DNA of 64,000 nucleotides from Linum tenue. Lineage: Eukaryota > Streptophyta > Magnoliopsida > Malpighiales > Linaceae. This document shows positions 60,901-64,000 of the stretch, one piece after another; positions within the stretch are counted from its first letter, which is position 1, and the number at the start of each line of letters is the position of its first letter. The position numbers and the translations under genes are program-made. The notes beneath the pieces were generated by a model, which had not been told where the DNA came from, searched no databases, and worked only from the letters and a program-made list of their open reading frames with translations. Where the stretch lies: assembly GCA_946122785.1 (NCBI GenBank), contig CAMGYJ010000002.1, positions 62,459,703 to 62,523,702 on the forward strand. Reading direction: 5' to 3'.

Positions 60901-63242
60901 AGATACAAACCTTGGCCGGAAAAATGAACGCGATGGGGCGGTTCATACCAAGATCCGCGGACAAGTGCGCTCCATTCTTTCAAACACTGAAGAAGGGAAC
61001 CAGGTTCAAATGGACACCAAGTTGCGAGGCGGCATTCACAGAGCTGAAGAAACACCTTGCATCCCCCCCTGTAATGACTGCGCCTATTATCAATGAAAGA
61101 CTCTTTCTGTACCTTGCCGTGTCGCACCAAGCAGTGAGCGCAGTCCTAGTATCCCAAAGGGAAAGTATCGAAAGACCAGTATACTACATATCTCGCACGC
61201 TCAATAAGGCCGAAAGGAAGTACCCGGCAATAGAAAAGGCGGCCCTGGCATTGGTTACCGCTTCTCAAAAGCTTAGGCCATACTTTCAGGCGCACGAGAT
61301 CGTAGTGCTCACCAATCTTCCCCTCAAACGCATATTGAGCATGATGGACGTTGCGGGGAGGCTCGTCAAATGGGCGGTCGCGTTGTCGGAATTCGACATC
61401 AACTACGCCCCGCGCCCGTCCATCAAAGCACAGGTACTCGCCGATTTCGTGGCGGAAGGAGTGGTGTCGGAAGCCACGGAAGGAGGAACTTGGGAGGTCA
61501 GTGTTGATGGCGCCGCAAGTAAACACGGAGCGGGGGCGGGGGTTGTCATCAGGACGCCCCAAGGCGTAGTCCATGAAATCGCCATACGTTTTCGGACGCT
61601 AAAAACGAACAACGCGTCGGAGTACGAGGCCGTGCTAGCGGGCCTCAAAACAGCCAAGGAGTTGGGCGCCCAAACAATCAAAATCATCTCCGATTCGGCG
61701 TTAGTGGTCAATCAACTCAATGGAGTTTTTGACGCCAAGGAAGACACGTTGACACAATACATGCGCCAAGTGGCAGAGGCCGCGTCCGCATTCGAAGCAG
61801 TCACGTACACGCACGTACCACGGGAGGAAAACATGCACGCAGACGCACTCTCCAAGCTTGCCACCGCGACTGACTTTGAAGAGACGCGCATGGTATGTGT
61901 CCAAAAGGAGAGCCCATTGCTAGAGGAGGGGCGTGTGAATGAAACACAACAAGCTGTCTCGGACTGGCGTACTCCGATCATTGATTACTTGATGAGCGGA
62001 ACGGTGCCAGAGGATCCGAAAGAAGCATGGGGATTAAGGCAGAGAGCGGCCAGAAGCACAATGGTAGACAACGAACTATACAAAAGAGCGCACTCAGGTG
62101 TCTACCTGAAGTGCGTGGGGCAAGAGGAAGCCCACCGCATCGTTGTGGACCTGCACGAAGGGATGTGCGGAATGCATATGGGGGCGCGTAGCCTAGAGAG
62201 AAACATACTGCTCAGCGGGTACTACTGGCCGCGCATAAAAAAGGACGCAAAAGAATTCGTGGACACCTGCCACAAATGCCAACTCCACGCGCGCCTTCAC
62301 CACGTACCGTCAGTGGAGCTCCAAGCAAACATAAGCCCGTGGCCGTTCGCGCAATGGGGCCTAGACTTGTTGGGTCCCTTCCCTACAGCGAAAGGAAAAC
62401 GCAAGTACATAATTGTTGCAGTCGACTATTTCACGAAGTGGGTGGAAGCTGAACCACTCGCGCTTATAACGGCTCAACAAGTACTGCGCTTCATAAAAAA
62501 CAACCTACTAACGCGTTTCGGCGTCCCTCAGTCGCTAGTGTTCGACCATGGCAAGCAATTCGACTGCGCGGAAGTCATAGACTTCTGCGACCAGCTGAAC
62601 ATCATAGCGCGCTTTGCGTCGGTCGCCTACCCGCAGGCAAACGGCCAAGCCGAGGCAACGAACAAATCCATCTTGCACGGACTCCATACGCGCCTGGGTG
62701 AAGCTAAAGGAAGCTGGGCCGAAGAGCTTCACAGCGTCCTATGGGCGCACCGGACCACATACAAGACGTCGACGGGCGAGTCGCCCTTCGCCCTAACATA
62801 TGGCACGGAGGCAGTGATACCCATAGAAACACAGATACCATCTTTCAGATTGGCGCATTACGACGAGACCGAGAACTCCGCGGCGCGTATAACAGACCTA
62901 GATCTCACTCAAGAAAGGCGCGACACCGCAGCCGTAAGACTAGCCGCGGGTAAAGCACAAGTTGCGCGACACTACAATAAAAAGCTGCGCCCGTACAACC
63001 TGAAACTGAACGAGCTCGTGCTAAGGCGCAACTTTCGCCCAAACCAAAAGCACGGGAAACTCGCACCCAACTGGGAAGGGCCATACCGTGTACGTGAAGT
63101 GGTGGGGGCAAACACGTTCAAACTCGAAGAAATCAGCGGCAAAAAAATCCCAAGAACGTGGAACGCGCAGAACCTACGCCGGTATCGACCAGCAGCTCCA
63201 GAGGAGACACATCATGATCTTGGGCATCTCGATGCGCGGTAA
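57948..63242 (+). CDS. Tat-type gag-pol polyprotein, uninterrupted
   Basis: 1,764 residues from ATG 57948, the first ATG after the primer site; the open frame extends upstream into the LTR without need. Domains in order: gag core near 190-330 (W-Y-N-R-L-P), a C-D-F-H-R-E-T-G-H-M-T-E-D-C knuckle near 417, protease L-V-D-G-G-S near 545, RT with Y-V-D-D-L near 907, RNase H near 1030-1140, a second RNase H from about 1180 (V-D-G-A-A-S, A-S-E-Y-E-A, S-D-S-A-L, A-D-A-L-S), integrase zinc finger about 1400-1442 and integrase core with D near 1472, D near 1532 and E near 1568. The second integrase Asp sits in F-D-H-G-K-Q-F where D-N-G is usual. No stop or frameshift, so it may still be functional. 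The last ten codons lie in the first unit of a tandem repeat. Confidence 0.93.
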   Translation: MSGKQAMRTTEEERNPTAEETTPLKSVTDRRVFESTSDFNTVLIEEEEPEMSAKEMRAQMAHNNRAVTEMQGQMSQILALITGRHAPTTSGAPDPTLAGRESERAAPPRREPRPRADLDFLEQHLSPLYRAPEDARRPQKPVIRQPLCEDIMMEQVSGIPPTLPTYNGTTDPEDHVSAFCLRMQLQNWSNAAMCRTFPSTFSGLCLDWYNRLPSGIIETFEEFIRLFTTKFASQKRRPLHPKALVDLKQKEGEGLRAFYTRWSRVAMAVRDLTPETAAQHLMDVTTNSELRRALAKRPVISTSELESKVEKAITLEETLGAGSVQRFEPSRGPREGPMRRNPPPAAYQSGGATQQRGAQPDRLPRHRSPDRRQMNTFTPLNDTVKNVFHVIRDKGLRVNWPAPQRAAEHMRNHKKYCDFHRETGHMTEDCYQLKVEIEALIRRGHLAHCIAAAGGDERKEKTPPPPPNAGYEDDGRYVVRKEIGVVTIESSPRKKTKRERATECATTSRISERLEFADSEYPRGKPSEEPLTITALIASCKTRRLLVDGGSAADILFKSTLNKMDIDPKTIKHSRGSLVGFSGESVPVIGTVSLRVIIGDHEPREHKAVEFTIVDCPSPHNAILGRPFMSTFRAIASTCHQKVKFPTTSGVGCAWGAVWNKANEVGENSANLVDTRIEEEPRAESVDSDFEVAIDPAQPERKVRISTHIPNEALEPLVKLLQEFKELFAWSTKDMPGVPREIAEHRLAVPKEAKPRQQGRRTYTGDKLKAIEEELWKLLAAGLIREVRYPKWLANVVLVKKASGAWRMCVDYTTINKVCPGDPYPLPRIDQLIDATSNHETLSFLDMFSGYHQIPMSREDEEKTAFMTPFGNYCFTGMPFGLKNAGATYQRLINTVFAKQIGRNVEAYVDDLIVKTKSGGSHMEDLRETFQAMRANNLRLNPLKCVFNAEAGKFLGFMITKRGIEADPKQVEAIQQLKSPRNATEIQTLAGKMNAMGRFIPRSADKCAPFFQTLKKGTRFKWTPSCEAAFTELKKHLASPPVMTAPIINERLFLYLAVSHQAVSAVLVSQRESIERPVYYISRTLNKAERKYPAIEKAALALVTASQKLRPYFQAHEIVVLTNLPLKRILSMMDVAGRLVKWAVALSEFDINYAPRPSIKAQVLADFVAEGVVSEATEGGTWEVSVDGAASKHGAGAGVVIRTPQGVVHEIAIRFRTLKTNNASEYEAVLAGLKTAKELGAQTIKIISDSALVVNQLNGVFDAKEDTLTQYMRQVAEAASAFEAVTYTHVPREENMHADALSKLATATDFEETRMVCVQKESPLLEEGRVNETQQAVSDWRTPIIDYLMSGTVPEDPKEAWGLRQRAARSTMVDNELYKRAHSGVYLKCVGQEEAHRIVVDLHEGMCGMHMGARSLERNILLSGYYWPRIKKDAKEFVDTCHKCQLHARLHHVPSVELQANISPWPFAQWGLDLLGPFPTAKGKRKYIIVAVDYFTKWVEAEPLALITAQQVLRFIKNNLLTRFGVPQSLVFDHGKQFDCAEVIDFCDQLNIIARFASVAYPQANGQAEATNKSILHGLHTRLGEAKGSWAEELHSVLWAHRTTYKTSTGESPFALTYGTEAVIPIETQIPSFRLAHYDETENSAARITDLDLTQERRDTAAVRLAAGKAQVARHYNKKLRPYNLKLNELVLRRNFRPNQKHGKLAPNWEGPYRVREVVGANTFKLEEISGKKIPRTWNAQNLRRYRPAAPEETHHDLGHLDAR

Positions 63243-63524
63243 CCCCGTGATGTAACCGTGTCTCGGAATAGAGCACATTATAAATTTTGGGCATCTCGAT
63301 GCGCGGTAACCCCGTAATGTAACCGTGTCTCAGAATAGAGCACATTATAAATGTTGGGCATCCCGATGCGCGGTAACCCCGTAATGTAACCGTGTCTCAG
63401 AATAGAGCACATTATAATTTTGGGCATCTCGATGCGCGGTAACCCCGTGATGTAACCGTGTTTCGGAATAGAGCACATTATAATTTTGGGCATCTCGATG
63501 CGCGGTAACCCCGTAATGTAACCA
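63222..63524 (+). repeat. 67-bp tandem repeat, 4.5 copies
   Basis: Units beginning 'gggcat(c)tcgatgcgcgg' start at 63222, 63289, 63356, 63422 and 63488 (periods 67, 67, 66, 66), the last one cut. Units differ at only a few bases. The gag-pol stop codon falls in unit 1. Each unit has the stop in the same position. Confidence 0.93.
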
Positions 63525-63744
63525 AGAATGGGAAGAGGCCTCAGTTTATGCCCACGCAACAAAAGAACCAACACAAATGAAATACGTAAACGCACGACGG
63601 CACCCCCGCCACTAACATTCAATCAAACGGAAATCACACAAACAAAACACAAGAGTCTCGGCCTCGAAGGAGAAATGAAATCACATAAGTCAAAGAGCGA
63701 CAACATGAGACGAAGGACCTCAAAACAAAAAGAGAAGAAGAAAA
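63525..63744. other. Tat element region between repeat and antisense ORF
   Basis: A-rich, purine-rich sequence with no recognised function; a 76-codon plus-strand frame here is lysine/arginine rich and probably meaningless. Confidence 0.35.
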
Positions 63745-63996
63745 TCAGACAACAATAACATCATCCTGGCTAGTCCCCGCTTCTCCCTCAGGTGCATCCT
63801 CGGTCTCGCTTTCACTGTCGTCGGAGAAAGAACGCTTCTCATGGAAGAACTGCTTCACATGGCGCAGCATAGCTGGAGTGTTCCACCGCATCCCGGGGTT
63901 CTCAGGTCGCGCCTTTTTGCGCACGGCTACAACAGTTTTGGACATACAGTTGGCGAGAACCCTACTGAACGCCTCCGAAGAGCGGTACACCTTCAC
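63745..63996 (-). CDS. Antisense ORF downstream of Tat gag-pol (hypothetical)
   Basis: 83 codons from ATG 63996 or longer if the frame continues past the window edge. It has a basic first half (V-R-K-K-A-R-P) and an acidic C terminus (S-D-D-S-E-S-E-T-E-D-A-P). I do not recognise the protein. Plant Tat elements are known to carry extra ORFs, some antisense, between pol and the 3' LTR, so a real gene is plausible. The mixed composition looks less random than the surrounding A-rich DNA, but one short ORF proves little. Confidence 0.45.
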   Translation of the reverse strand: MKVYRSSEAFSRVLANCMSKTVVAVRKKARPENPGMRWNTPAMLRHVKQFFHEKRSFSDDSESETEDAPEGEAGTSQDDVIVV

Positions 63997-64000
63997 AGCG

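Larger units (their letters stand above)
57585..64000 (+). mobile_element. Ty3/Gypsy retrotransposon, Tat type, cut by the window end
   Basis: 5' LTR, primer site and a single open gag-pol frame of 1,764 codons, then a tandem repeat and a further region to the window edge. A second, archaeal-type RNase H domain between RNase H and integrase places it in the Tat clade. Neither the 3' LTR nor the right target copy lies in the window, so completeness is unknown. The undamaged frame points to a young insertion. Confidence 0.9.

Overview
The window looks like nuclear DNA from a flowering plant. It holds spliced genes with GT-AG introns for plant-only or plant-expanded families (a germin-like protein and two secretory class III peroxidases) in AT-rich sequence crowded with plant transposons. 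I cannot name the species; a eudicot is likely but not proven. No rRNA, tRNA, CRISPR or organelle gene was recognised.

Layout. 0-3 kb: a Helitron terminus and a field of degenerate tandem repeats. 3-16 kb: a nest of insertions bounded by hAT-like ends and a perfect 8-bp direct repeat. It contains a decayed L1-type LINE (3.7-8.46 kb) and a Copia-type element (8.54-14.02 kb) with LTRs identical to the eye but a ruined interior. 18.06-19.55 kb: germin-like gene with one intron that carries a hAT-type MITE, followed at once by a Helitron. 21-28 kb: fragments of Helitron, hAT, Copia and a Tourist-like MITE. 28.93-34.15 kb: a nearly intact Copia element on the minus strand, enlarged by a block with a second LTR and a second primer-binding site. 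35.79-37.09 kb: peroxidase 1. 37.57-39.49 kb: a hAT-like element with another inside it. 44.1-46.3 kb: a broken autonomous-type Helitron gene. 48.65-50.21 kb: peroxidase 2. 50.33-52.03 kb: an element with long terminal inverted repeats. 52.8-54.35 kb: a Copia relic. 54.60-56.26 kb: a second copy of the 19.6-kb Helitron. 57.58 kb to the window end: a Ty3/Gypsy element of the Tat type with an uninterrupted gag-pol frame, a tandem repeat at its stop codon and an antisense ORF downstream.

The three host genes probably act in the cell wall/apoplast. The peroxidases are tandem paralogues about 13 kb apart, same strand, same two-intron structure; the germin-like protein is a secreted cupin. Almost everything else is transposon sequence. 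The most unusual structure is the 28.9-34.1 kb Copia element, whose layout suggests a miniature (TRIM-like) retroelement was spliced into it at the shared primer-binding site.
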